Shown here piece after piece: positions 36,540 through 44,981 of a stretch of 64,000 bases of DNA (positions are counted from its first letter, which is position 1; each line of letters begins with the position of its first letter). The position numbers and the translations under genes were made by a program. This stretch comes from Bin80 sp965220365 (GTDB lineage: Bacteria; Bacteroidota; Rhodothermia; Rhodothermales; Bin80): assembly GCA_965220365.1 (NCBI GenBank), contig OZ244823.1:1364001-1428000 (forward strand), written 5' to 3'. A model generated the notes under the pieces. It searched no databases and had not been told where the DNA came from. It was given only the letters and a program-made list of their open reading frames with translations.

Positions 36540-37331
36540 GTGAAACAGGCCCTGCAAATATTCGGATTCACGATCGTGGTCAGCGTCTTCTATTGGTACG
36601 TGAGCTTGTGGGTACCCCAGAAACGAACCGATCCCCCCGAGGATATCGCAATCGCCAGCAATCTGACGATTGAGGAGATGATCCCAATCGGGGAAGAGAT
36701 CGTCGCTGGCAAAGGAACCTGTCTGACGTGTCATACTGTAGGGGATCATGGGACGGGGCTGCGTTTTCCTGATCTGGATAATATCGGGGCGATTGCTGCC
36801 GAACGCGTTCCCGGGCAGAGCGATGTTGATTATCTGGCTGAATCTATGTATGATCCCAATGCCTATGTGGTGGAGGGCTATGTGGCTGGAATGCCAAACG
36901 TTGCCCGTCCTCCGATTGCGTTAACCGATCAGGAAATTCTGACTGTAATTGCCTATCTGCAGTCTCTTGGTGGAACACCAAGTGTGACTATGGAAACTAC
37001 CCTGCAGTGGCAGGGACAGGCACCGGCGCAGGAGGCAGCTGCCCCCGTCGCGGTCGGCGACAACCGGGATGCAGAGACGCTTTTTGCAGCCTACCTATGC
37101 AATACCTGTCATTCATTGGATGGGACCGCAGGGGCAGGCCCCACGCTCCAGGGTCTTGGAGAACGGATGTCCCGGGCGGAGATTTATGAAGCGATTGTTG
37201 ACCCGGATGAGGTCGTCGCCGAAGGATATATCCCGGGAGTGATGTCAACGATGCTGGATGCAAATAATTTTTATGAACAGGTTTCCACTTCGGAACTGCA
37301 GGCATTGGTGGATTATCTGGCATCTATGTAG
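36540..37331 (+). CDS. Membrane-anchored diheme cytochrome c
   Basis: A 263-residue protein with an uncleaved N-terminal helix (about residues 5-25) and two class I cytochrome c domains exposed to the periplasm. Heme attachment sites are CLTCH (61-65) and CNTCH (187-191); axial Met candidates are in AGMPNV and PGVMST. An Ala/Pro-rich linker separates the domains. Start codon is GTG. It lies 27 bases after the CydA-like gene and is the likely electron donor or acceptor subunit. Confidence 0.88.
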   Translation: MKQALQIFGFTIVVSVFYWYVSLWVPQKRTDPPEDIAIASNLTIEEMIPIGEEIVAGKGTCLTCHTVGDHGTGLRFPDLDNIGAIAAERVPGQSDVDYLAESMYDPNAYVVEGYVAGMPNVARPPIALTDQEILTVIAYLQSLGGTPSVTMETTLQWQGQAPAQEAAAPVAVGDNRDAETLFAAYLCNTCHSLDGTAGAGPTLQGLGERMSRAEIYEAIVDPDEVVAEGYIPGVMSTMLDANNFYEQVSTSELQALVDYLASM

Positions 37332-37358
37332 GCTCCCTGAATTGACCTAGTTGGCACG

Positions 37359-38186
37359 ATGAATTTATTTGTACTGTTAGGAATTGTGGCAGCCATGGTT
37401 GTCATTCAGCTCGTCGTTACGCGCTGGATTAAGCTCAATCGCCTGGCCTGGCTGGGGATATGGTGGGTTGCCCTCTGGGCTGCTTTCTCGTATGGGATTA
37501 ATCCACCGCTTCCCAACTCGATTATCGTGCTGTTCATGGCGATCATTACGATTGCACTGATGGCCTATTTATCGGCAGACAACGAGGAATTAGTGCAGGC
37601 CCAGCGGTCTATCGTGCGATTTATGGTGGACAAAGAGTATCGGATCGCATTGGTAATTGTTCTGCTTGCCATTCCTGCGGCGGTAGCCGCTTGGACGTAT
37701 GTCAGTATGAATGAGGCGCCGCAGCCTCCCACCAGTAGTCGGACGATCCATCCACCGCCCCCATCCTCCATCACGTTCGAAGGCAATTCAATTAATTTGG
37801 CGACGGCCAATAATCCTTTTCGTGAGCTTGAGCATACGGATGAAGCTGCCTTTGCTGAGCATGTCAACAATGGTCGGCGGATTTACTTTGAGAACTGCTT
37901 TTATTGTCATGGAGATAATATGCAGGGAGCTGGAATGTTTGCACATGGTTATGATCCGATCCCGGCAAACTTCAATGATGCAACGACGATAGCCATGCTC
38001 CAGGAATCCTATTTATTCTGGCGCATCGCGAAAGGAGCACCTGGACTTCCTTCCGAGTCAACTCCCTGGTCGAGTGCAATGCCAGCCTGGGAGTTGTTTC
38101 TGACCGAAGAAGAAATATGGGATGTAATTCTATTCCTGTATGAGTACACGGGATTTGAACCACGGGCACAAGGAATGCCGCATTAA
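37359..38186 (+). CDS. Membrane cytochrome c with four-helix N-terminal domain
   Basis: A 275-residue protein with three to four transmembrane helices in the first 120 residues (MNLFVLLGIVAAMVVIQLVV, AWLGIWWVALWAAF, SIIVLFMAIITIALMAYL, IALVIVLLAIPAAVAAWTYV), a Pro-rich linker, and one periplasmic cytochrome c domain with CFYCH at 180-184 and a likely Met ligand in SAMPAWE. The N-terminal helical domain has no family I recognise. Third gene of the cluster. Confidence 0.85.
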   Translation: MNLFVLLGIVAAMVVIQLVVTRWIKLNRLAWLGIWWVALWAAFSYGINPPLPNSIIVLFMAIITIALMAYLSADNEELVQAQRSIVRFMVDKEYRIALVIVLLAIPAAVAAWTYVSMNEAPQPPTSSRTIHPPPPSSITFEGNSINLATANNPFRELEHTDEAAFAEHVNNGRRIYFENCFYCHGDNMQGAGMFAHGYDPIPANFNDATTIAMLQESYLFWRIAKGAPGLPSESTPWSSAMPAWELFLTEEEIWDVILFLYEYTGFEPRAQGMPH

Positions 38187-38198
38187 CCGGAGAACAAG

Positions 38199-39728
38199 AT
38201 GCGATATTTACTGCCTTTACTGTTGATTGGGTTTGCGCATCCTGCGCTTGCACAGCAGGAGAATGATCTCGGTACGGAAGTGCAGCGTGCGGAGGGGAAG
38301 GAGGTCTATGATATTAAGTGTGCGCATTGTCACGGGTACGAGGGCGATGCAAACGCGGTTGCCACCCCGTATTTGCGACCGACTCCCCGGGACTTTACTT
38401 CAGGAAACTACAAATTCCGATCTACTGAGAGTGGTGAACTCCCGACGACCGAAGATATCAAGCGGAGCATTCGACTCGGGATGCCCTACACAAGCATGCC
38501 GCCGTGGGAGGGGATTCTTCCAGAATCCGATATTACGAACTTGGCGTATTACCTCAAGACGTTCGAGCCTGCGTTTGATGGCCCTTACGGCAATCCGACA
38601 GTTGTGGAGATTCCTCGGGCCCCATCCTATTCAGAGGATCCGGCACATCTGGCACATGGGCGTGAAATTTTTGAAGCCAATCAGTGCACGGACTGCCATG
38701 GTTTGAATGGGCGTGGAAATGGCCCAAGTGCTCCCGAACTGGTAGATGACTGGGGATTCCCAATCCGTCCAGCAGACATGACGAAGCGGTGGACATACCG
38801 GGCAAGCGCCACACGAGAAGATGTCTATCGCACGTTTATGACCGGGCTCAACGGGACCCCCATGCCCTCTTACCTGCAAACGATCAGTGAGGAGGAAGAT
38901 CGGTGGGCATTGGTGGATTATGTATGGTCACTGTCCAGAGATGCGCCGGAATATGGCACGGTCGTCAGTGTGCAGGGGCAGACCGGTGAACTGGAGTTGG
39001 GAGACGAGTTATTTGCGAGTGCACCCGAGACATATTTCCCAATTGTGGGTCAGGTCATTGAGCCTGGACGGGCTTTCTATCCGGGTGTCAATGGCATCAG
39101 TGTCAAGGCAGTCTACAGTGCCTCGGAGATCGCGATCCAGCTTCAATGGCATGATATGACTGCAGAAGCCGAAGGCATGAACCATCCGGCAATTGAGATT
39201 CCGATATTTGATCCCATGCAGCCGGATACGTTGATGGAGGGCTGGTCCGATGCCGTGGCCGTACTGCTTCCCTCCCGTACTCCAGAGGGACTGGAGCGCC
39301 CCTACTTTATGTTTGGAGACACCAAGTTTCCGATGGCGATCTGGTATACAGATCTGGCGACAGATTCAGCAGCTGTATTGACGGGGCAGGGGGCAGGGAG
39401 AATTACAGATAATGGGGTTGGACTGGAGAGAACTGCTGCATATGAAGACGGAGTATGGACGGTTCAGATGAAAGGCTCCAGGACCTTGGGCGATTACACC
39501 ATGCAGGAGTCATCCTTTGTACCGATCTCTTTTTCTGCATGGGATGGCTTCAACGCAGAGCGCGGCAATAAGCGGGGGTTATCCGCTTGGTATCATCTGT
39601 ATTTGGAGCCGATGGAGACGGAATCTGCGGCGCTTCCGATGGCGAAGTGGTTCTTGATTGTGCTGGCCGCAGAGATTGCCATAGTCGGGCTGGTACGCTT
39701 ACGGGCACGCCGCAGAAAGCAGACATAA
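38199..39728 (+). CDS. Diheme cytochrome c with ethylbenzene-dehydrogenase-type heme b domain
   Basis: A 509-residue exported protein. A signal peptide (MRYLLPLLLIGFAHPALAQQ) is followed by two cytochrome c domains, CAHCH at 41-45 and CTDCH at 163-167, with Met ligands in GMPYTSMPPW and TPMPSYL. From about residue 265 it resembles the ethylbenzene dehydrogenase gamma-type heme b domain (VKAVYSASEIAIQLQWHD, WSDAVAVLLPS, GVWTVQMKGSR), also known in NxrC-like subunits. A C-terminal helix (about 483-500) anchors it. It could carry electrons from a periplasmic donor to the CydA-like protein. No molybdopterin catalytic subunit is nearby. Confidence 0.85.
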   Translation: MRYLLPLLLIGFAHPALAQQENDLGTEVQRAEGKEVYDIKCAHCHGYEGDANAVATPYLRPTPRDFTSGNYKFRSTESGELPTTEDIKRSIRLGMPYTSMPPWEGILPESDITNLAYYLKTFEPAFDGPYGNPTVVEIPRAPSYSEDPAHLAHGREIFEANQCTDCHGLNGRGNGPSAPELVDDWGFPIRPADMTKRWTYRASATREDVYRTFMTGLNGTPMPSYLQTISEEEDRWALVDYVWSLSRDAPEYGTVVSVQGQTGELELGDELFASAPETYFPIVGQVIEPGRAFYPGVNGISVKAVYSASEIAIQLQWHDMTAEAEGMNHPAIEIPIFDPMQPDTLMEGWSDAVAVLLPSRTPEGLERPYFMFGDTKFPMAIWYTDLATDSAAVLTGQGAGRITDNGVGLERTAAYEDGVWTVQMKGSRTLGDYTMQESSFVPISFSAWDGFNAERGNKRGLSAWYHLYLEPMETESAALPMAKWFLIVLAAEIAIVGLVRLRARRRKQT

Positions 39729-39731
39729 CAG

Positions 39732-40976
39732 GTGAGAGCGAAGACGTACATACCGTCACTGGTTTCGTGGAATCTCACTAAAAAGTGCAATTTACAGTGT
39801 CCGCATTGCTATTTATCGGCAGGCCGGGCTGCGGAGCGTGAGTTGACTACCGATGAATGTCTGGACCTGCTGGATGAAATGCAGAGCCTTGGCACGGAGA
39901 TGCTCATTCTCACAGGTGGCGAACCGCTGCTCCGGAAGGATATTTACAGGATCGCAGAAGCAGCAAGCCGGATGGGAATCTGGGTTGTGATGGGAACGAA
40001 TGGCGTACTGATTACACGCGAAGTGGCACAAAAGATGGTCGAATGTGGGGTTCGCGGGGTTGGGATCAGTATAGACTCCGCGGATCCAGATCGTCACAAC
40101 GAGTTCCGGGGCGGACGGAATGCATGGCAGCATTCCGTGCGTGCACTCAAAATTTGCAAAGAAGAAGGACTGGAGGTTCTGGTCCAGACGACCGTGATGG
40201 AGGAGAATTACGACGAGATTCCTGCACTCCTGGATTTTGCGCGTGAGCACGGTGCATGGTCGTTCAACCTGTATTTTCTGGTGCAGACGGGTCGGGGGCA
40301 GGGCATGACTGATCTCTCCGCTGCGGCTACAGAGTCCATGCTCTCACGATTGATTGACTGGCAGGATGACTATCGGCCGATGCTCGTGCGCAGCAAGTGC
40401 GCCCCTCAGTTTAAACAGATCGCTTATACGAAAGGGCGTGGAGGGATGGAGAGTGGTGGATGCATGGCAGCAACCGAGTATTGCAGGATTACGCCGGAGG
40501 GGAATGTCACGCCCTGTCCTTATATGGATGTGGTGGCGGGGAGTGTGCTCAGCCAATCATTCACCACGATATGGAATGATTCGTCTGTATTTGCGGAACT
40601 CAGAGAGCCGGCAAAGCTGAAGGGGCGGTGTGGAAAGTGTGAGTTCCAGGATTTATGTGGTGGTTGCCGGTGTCGTGCGTTTGCGGCGACGGGTGATTAT
40701 CTGAGCGAAGATCCTGCGTGTACCTATCAGCCCACCGGCATTTCCTTGCCGGAGTCCGTGTTGCACTGGGACCAATCAGCAGAAGAGCGTTTGATGCGGA
40801 TTCCGATTACATTTATCCGAAGCAAGACACGTAAAGGGGTTGAAGCTTATGCCAGAAGCAGGGGGATTGGAAGCATCACTACCGAAGTCATGAGTGGTGC
40901 ATTGAATGGGATGAAGCGATCTGGAGGGTTTGCAAAGATGCCGCCCCTGCACCAAAAGCCGAACCATCTGGTATAG
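39732..40976 (+). CDS. Radical SAM/SPASM protein, NirJ/AhbC-like, with C-terminal PCP_red domain
   Basis: A 414-residue enzyme starting at GTG. The radical SAM cluster motif is CNLQCPHC (Cys 19, 23, 26) and GGEPLL follows. A SPASM-type C-terminal region with many Cys (GGCMAATEYC, TPCPYMD, GRCGKCEFQDLCGGCRCRAF) should bind auxiliary Fe-S clusters. The closest characterised relatives are NirJ and AhbC/AhbD, which modify tetrapyrroles in heme d1 and alternative heme synthesis. The last 70 residues (LHWDQSAEERLMRIPITFIR to ITTEVMSGAL) match PCP_red, the C-terminal domain of BchB/ChlB. Both point to tetrapyrrole chemistry. Confidence 0.82.
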   Translation: MRAKTYIPSLVSWNLTKKCNLQCPHCYLSAGRAAERELTTDECLDLLDEMQSLGTEMLILTGGEPLLRKDIYRIAEAASRMGIWVVMGTNGVLITREVAQKMVECGVRGVGISIDSADPDRHNEFRGGRNAWQHSVRALKICKEEGLEVLVQTTVMEENYDEIPALLDFAREHGAWSFNLYFLVQTGRGQGMTDLSAAATESMLSRLIDWQDDYRPMLVRSKCAPQFKQIAYTKGRGGMESGGCMAATEYCRITPEGNVTPCPYMDVVAGSVLSQSFTTIWNDSSVFAELREPAKLKGRCGKCEFQDLCGGCRCRAFAATGDYLSEDPACTYQPTGISLPESVLHWDQSAEERLMRIPITFIRSKTRKGVEAYARSRGIGSITTEVMSGALNGMKRSGGFAKMPPLHQKPNHLV

Positions 40977-40978
40977 TA

Positions 40979-41182
40979 ATGCCATACTATATCACACAGG
41001 CGTGTACAGCGTGCGATGATTGCATAGATATGTGTCCGATTACGGCGATCCACGTCGGTGATCCGATCTATATGATTGATGATACCTGCACTGACTTTAC
41101 AGAATGCTTGGTTGCTTGTGAATTTGATGCAATCCAACCGATTCCTGAAGATACCCCCGCTGAGATTTCTGTATCCCCATAA
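40979..41182 (+). CDS. Ferredoxin with one modified cluster site (seven cysteines)
   Basis: A 67-residue ferredoxin of the bacterial 2[4Fe-4S] type. The first motif is regular, CTACDDCIDMCP. In the second, CTDFTECLVACEFD, the second cysteine position is Phe and the usual Pro after the last Cys is Glu. One site should therefore hold [4Fe-4S] and the other [3Fe-4S] or no cluster. It starts two bases after the radical SAM gene, so it is the probable electron donor to that enzyme. Confidence 0.88.
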   Translation: MPYYITQACTACDDCIDMCPITAIHVGDPIYMIDDTCTDFTECLVACEFDAIQPIPEDTPAEISVSP

Positions 41183-41505
41183 TGGTTGAAAACGAAGTCC
41201 AATATATTCCGGTAGAGCAGTTCCGCCAGATGGTGCCTCCGATCCTTGGATTAGAGGTTCGGCGTCTCAGTCGGTGGATCGCCGCGCAGGACCCGGATTC
41301 GGATCTGCGTAATCAAGTTGTAAAAATTCGTTATGAACTTAGTCGGTTCATTACCTGTATGGAGGAGTCGAATGATCTTTCATCCTGTGAGCCATTCCTT
41401 GATGCCGCCTTGTTGAATGCAGCGATACTGAGTGATCGTTCGGAAATGGATTACGTCATTGATCGACTTCGGTATGTGCGCGACCGGATCCCTTACACCT
41501 ATTGA
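41182..41505 (+). CDS. Small alpha-helical protein of unknown function in the respiratory cluster
   Basis: A 107-residue soluble protein, predicted all helical, with two Cys (ITCMEES, LSSCEPF) and no motif I recognise. Its ATG overlaps the ferredoxin stop by one base (TAATG), so translational coupling and a shared function are likely. It could be an assembly chaperone or a partner of the ferredoxin; there is no direct evidence. Confidence 0.7.
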   Translation: MVENEVQYIPVEQFRQMVPPILGLEVRRLSRWIAAQDPDSDLRNQVVKIRYELSRFITCMEESNDLSSCEPFLDAALLNAAILSDRSEMDYVIDRLRYVRDRIPYTY

Positions 41506-41528
41506 TTTGCGGCAACTCCGCCGAGCCC

Positions 41529-43457
41529 ATGTACAAGAAGATCTTTGTTCCAGTTGACAATTCCGAGCATTCAATCAGTTCGGTTGACATGGCAATTGAG
41601 CTTGCAGGGCAGTTTGAATCAACCATCACTGCGAGTCATGCCTATGCTGCACGGATGCACGACTACCGGTTCAAGCAAATGGAGTATACGCTTCCTGAGG
41701 AGTATCTGATTGAGGATGCGATGGAGAAGCAGCGCAAAATCCACGACACCTTGATCACCATGGGACTTGAGCTCATCAGTGATTCCTATTTGGTCGTTGC
41801 GGAAGAGCGATGCAAAGAGGCGGGAATTCCATTTGAACCCAAGATGTATGATGGTAAGAACTGGAAAGTAATTGCCAAGGATATTGAGGACAGTGATTAT
41901 GATTTAGTGATCATGGGAGCTTTGGGGCTGGGTGCCGTCAAGGATAGTGTTCTGGGGAGTGTTTGTGAGCGTGTCACGCGCCGGGTCCGGACAGATACGC
42001 TGGTGATCAAAAAGGTTGATCCTGAAGATGTCACTGCAGATGGGAAGCCAGAGGGCAATATTGTGGTTGGGATTGATGGCAGCCCGGAATCCTTTGCGGG
42101 GCTGCGTACGGCGCTGGAACTTGGTCGTAAGACGGGGCGGCAAGTGGAAGCGGTATCGGTCTATGATCCATATCTGCACTATGCAATGTTCAACAGCATT
42201 GTCAATGTATTGACTGAAAAGGCATCCAAGGTCTTCAAGTTCAAGGAGCAGGAGCAACTGCATGAAGAGGTGATTGATACAGGGCTGGCAAAGATATATC
42301 AGTCTCATCTGGATATTGCAAGGCGGATCGCAGCTGATTCGGGAGTAGATCTGAAGATCACGCTTCTGGATGGAAAGGCGTTTGAGAAGATGCTTCAGTA
42401 TGTTCGGCGTGAAAACCCATGGCTTCTGGTATTGGGGCGTATTGGTGTACACAGCGATGAAGACATGGATATTGGAAGCAACACAGAAAATCTTCTACGT
42501 CAGGCCCCCTGTAATATTCTACTCTCAAGTCAGCGCTACATCCCTCCTGTAGATGTGAGTGCGGAGGAGTCCATGTTATGGACCGAGCCGGCGACCAGGC
42601 TCCTGAACACGGCACCTGATTTTGCGCGTGGCATTGCGCGTACCACGATTCATCGGTGGGCGATGGAACGGGGCCATTCCGTGATCACGCGCAAGATTGT
42701 TGAGCAGGCAATGGGAAATATTCTGCCTCGCTCGTCCATGATCAAGATGGGAATCATTGCAGAAGACACGGCAACCAAAGAGATTGTTGCAAAGGACTCC
42801 ATCACATGGATTTGCAGTCAGTGTGGGTATGTTGCACGGGACTTTGAGCCGGTGCGGTGTGCGGTGTGCGGCAGTTCTGCAGAAGCGTTTCAGAAGCTGG
42901 ACAAGGACGCGATTAATCAATTAGCCAAATTAGAGGGGGGAACAGAGGAGCAAGGTACGTTTGACGATGTTCGCCTCAAATGGAGCAAGGATGCTCTGAA
43001 AGAACTTCGAACAATCCCCGACGGCTATCAGATGCGTCGTGCGAAAGCGCAGATTGAAAAGCGCGCACGTGTTCAGCGCATTCCAACCATAACTCTGGAT
43101 ATGGTACGAAGTGTGATTGCGGGGACTACGGAAGAGTTGCAGAATCTCACTCCAGGGGGACACTTAAAGACTCCAGGGGAACATGATGGCGGATCCAGGG
43201 ATGCCCCAGTCCGAAAAGCCATGCAGGATCTGGTCCAGGATGGGGAATTCATGTGGGCGCCGGATGCCCATGTGCGGCTTGGGCGAGTTCCAGAGGGGTT
43301 TATGCGTACACGTACCAAAGAACGGATCGAGGCAGTTGCACGTGATCGCAAGACAGATTTGATCACACTGGCGATTACGGAAGAAGGAATCAAGGAGGGG
43401 CTGAAGTTGATGGAGGAGATGATTAAGGAGCAGGCAACAGAGAGTTCAGATTCGTGA
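41529..43457 (+). CDS. UspA-UspA-PCP_red-rubredoxin-PCP_red-PCP_red fusion protein
   Basis: A 642-residue cytoplasmic fusion. Two universal stress protein domains occupy about 1-165 (KKIFVPVDNSEHSISSVDMA) and about 175-340 (NIVVGIDGSPESFAGLRTAL); the first contains the nucleotide-site-like MGALGLGAVKDSVLGSV. Three PCP_red-like domains follow at about 345-395, 481-535 and 572-625, each with a W-x(n)-A-x-R/L-P-x-G/A pattern ending in an ITxDMV-like block. Between the first and second is a rubredoxin-like ribbon, WICSQCGYVARDFEP then RCAVCGS (about 427-455). PCP_red in BchB helps form the tetrapyrrole site. I do not know a characterised protein with this order. Confidence 0.82.
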   Translation: MYKKIFVPVDNSEHSISSVDMAIELAGQFESTITASHAYAARMHDYRFKQMEYTLPEEYLIEDAMEKQRKIHDTLITMGLELISDSYLVVAEERCKEAGIPFEPKMYDGKNWKVIAKDIEDSDYDLVIMGALGLGAVKDSVLGSVCERVTRRVRTDTLVIKKVDPEDVTADGKPEGNIVVGIDGSPESFAGLRTALELGRKTGRQVEAVSVYDPYLHYAMFNSIVNVLTEKASKVFKFKEQEQLHEEVIDTGLAKIYQSHLDIARRIAADSGVDLKITLLDGKAFEKMLQYVRRENPWLLVLGRIGVHSDEDMDIGSNTENLLRQAPCNILLSSQRYIPPVDVSAEESMLWTEPATRLLNTAPDFARGIARTTIHRWAMERGHSVITRKIVEQAMGNILPRSSMIKMGIIAEDTATKEIVAKDSITWICSQCGYVARDFEPVRCAVCGSSAEAFQKLDKDAINQLAKLEGGTEEQGTFDDVRLKWSKDALKELRTIPDGYQMRRAKAQIEKRARVQRIPTITLDMVRSVIAGTTEELQNLTPGGHLKTPGEHDGGSRDAPVRKAMQDLVQDGEFMWAPDAHVRLGRVPEGFMRTRTKERIEAVARDRKTDLITLAITEEGIKEGLKLMEEMIKEQATESSDS

Positions 43458-44353
43458 AGAACTACAATGATATAGCGACCGATGGCGGCTCAGATGTGAT
43501 GGGCCAGGTTGCGGAGCAGCATGATCGGCTTGGTCGGCGCCTAAAGCGGATCGGGAGTATGATTGCGGTGATGAGTGGAAAGGGTGGGGTAGGCAAGAGT
43601 ACTGTTACCGCGTCCCTTGCAGATGCGCTGACCAAAATGGGGATACGCACAGGTGTATTGGATGCAGATCTGAATGGCCCGTGTATGGCACGAATGATGG
43701 GAGTTCTAGACTTCAAACCCTCCCCGAAGAATGGTTCGATGACGGCTGCCCGGAATGAATTTGATGTGCCGGTGATGTCCATGGGGATGTTTCTGCCGGA
43801 TGAAAAGACACCACTGGTGTGGGATGCGAACTCGCAACGGGGCGCGTATACCTGGCGCTCCATGGTTGAGATGAGTGCACTGCGGGAGTTGCTTTCGGAT
43901 ACGGATTGGGGAGACCTTGATGTGTTACTGATTGATTTACCTCCAGGAGCGGAACGGCTCCAAAACTTGGTTGATCTGCTTCCGAATCTGGCAGGCGCTA
44001 TCGTGGTCTCAACGCCATCCGTTGTTGCGACGACAGTGGTTGGCCGGTCTATTTCAATGGCCACGGATATTGCAAATATCGAGGTGGTGGGTGTGGTTGA
44101 GAATATGAGTGTAGTCGTTTGCCCGGCTTGTGGTCATCAAGACAAATTCTTTCCAGGGACTTCCATGGTTGAGGATTTGGCAGCGACGCATGGTGTTCCT
44201 TATCTGGGAGAGATCCCTTTTGATCCTCGGCTTGCAGATTGCCTGGATCACGGTCAATCGTACCTGCAGACCCATCAATCCCAACCCGCGGCGGCTGCCA
44301 TCTTGAGCATTGCCGAGCAGGTATTTTCCTGGACCAAAACGAAATCGTTATGA
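43454..44353 (+). CDS. Mrp/NBP35-type P-loop ATPase (Fe-S carrier family)
   Basis: A 299-residue deviant Walker A ATPase with GKGGVGKST at about 41-49, the switch LDADLNGP and LIDLPPGAE. The CPAC pair near residue 222 (VVVCPACGHQ) is the bridging-cluster site of Mrp/ApbC/NBP35 proteins, which pass Fe-S clusters to target enzymes. A 40-residue N-terminal extension replaces the usual MIP18-like domain. The start is a GTG overlapping the fusion gene's stop (GTGA). A second dedicated role, such as BchL-like reduction, is conceivable given the PCP_red neighbours, but the sequence is Mrp-like. Confidence 0.87.
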   Translation: MKNYNDIATDGGSDVMGQVAEQHDRLGRRLKRIGSMIAVMSGKGGVGKSTVTASLADALTKMGIRTGVLDADLNGPCMARMMGVLDFKPSPKNGSMTAARNEFDVPVMSMGMFLPDEKTPLVWDANSQRGAYTWRSMVEMSALRELLSDTDWGDLDVLLIDLPPGAERLQNLVDLLPNLAGAIVVSTPSVVATTVVGRSISMATDIANIEVVGVVENMSVVVCPACGHQDKFFPGTSMVEDLAATHGVPYLGEIPFDPRLADCLDHGQSYLQTHQSQPAAAAILSIAEQVFSWTKTKSL

Positions 44354-44835
44354 AATTTCTTTGTGTACCCTGTGACCGGCCGATGAGCCTGCATTCGACG
44401 CGCGGCCCCTTTGACGGCACGATGTCAATTGTGTATGAGTGTCCTTCATGTGATGTACAAATGGCCATGCTGACTAATAAGGCGGAGACTCAGATGGTCC
44501 GTTCATTGGGAGTCAAGATCGGTGGCCGAACTGCCCCGGCGGAGCCTATGGAAACGCTGCGCTCAAGTCTTGCGGTGAGTCATGAGGAACCGACCTCGGA
44601 GTCATCCTCTGGGGGGCGGTGTCCGTTTACGGGAGTCATCAGTGATGCGATGGCTGCTGCAGAGCCTGAGTCGGCTCTTCATTGGACGCAGGAGGCCTTG
44701 ACGCGTCTGGAAGCCATCCCGCCCTACATCCAGCCGATGGTCAAGCGCAACATTGAGGATTATGCCCGTGACCAGGGTCTCTCCGAGATTAATGAGGGTG
44801 TGATGGATGCCGTGAAAGGGCAACTTGGAATGTAG
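44350..44835 (+). CDS. Zinc-ribbon protein with C-terminal PCP_red domain
   Basis: A 161-residue protein. The N-terminus MKFLCVPCDRPM with YECPSCDVQM forms a CxxC-CxxC zinc ribbon or rubredoxin-like site. After a Ser/Glu-rich linker, a second Cys (GRCPFTGV) and a PCP_red domain follow (LHWTQEALTRLEAIPPYIQP to INEGVMDAV). The ATG overlaps the Mrp stop by four bases. It is the last gene of the cluster and the fifth PCP_red copy in 5 kb. Confidence 0.8.
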   Translation: MKFLCVPCDRPMSLHSTRGPFDGTMSIVYECPSCDVQMAMLTNKAETQMVRSLGVKIGGRTAPAEPMETLRSSLAVSHEEPTSESSSGGRCPFTGVISDAMAAAEPESALHWTQEALTRLEAIPPYIQPMVKRNIEDYARDQGLSEINEGVMDAVKGQLGM

Positions 44836-44981
44836 TCTGCAGATCGGGCGGCTTCATCTCCGAGTGTCCACTTCTATTTTGGGGCACTGTCTTCGAAAGA
44901 TAGACAGACAGTTATGAGCCCTCATTCCATTCGGAATCAGAGAATAAGCCAGCTATTTGTGGAAGCAGGAAGGTATGAAGT

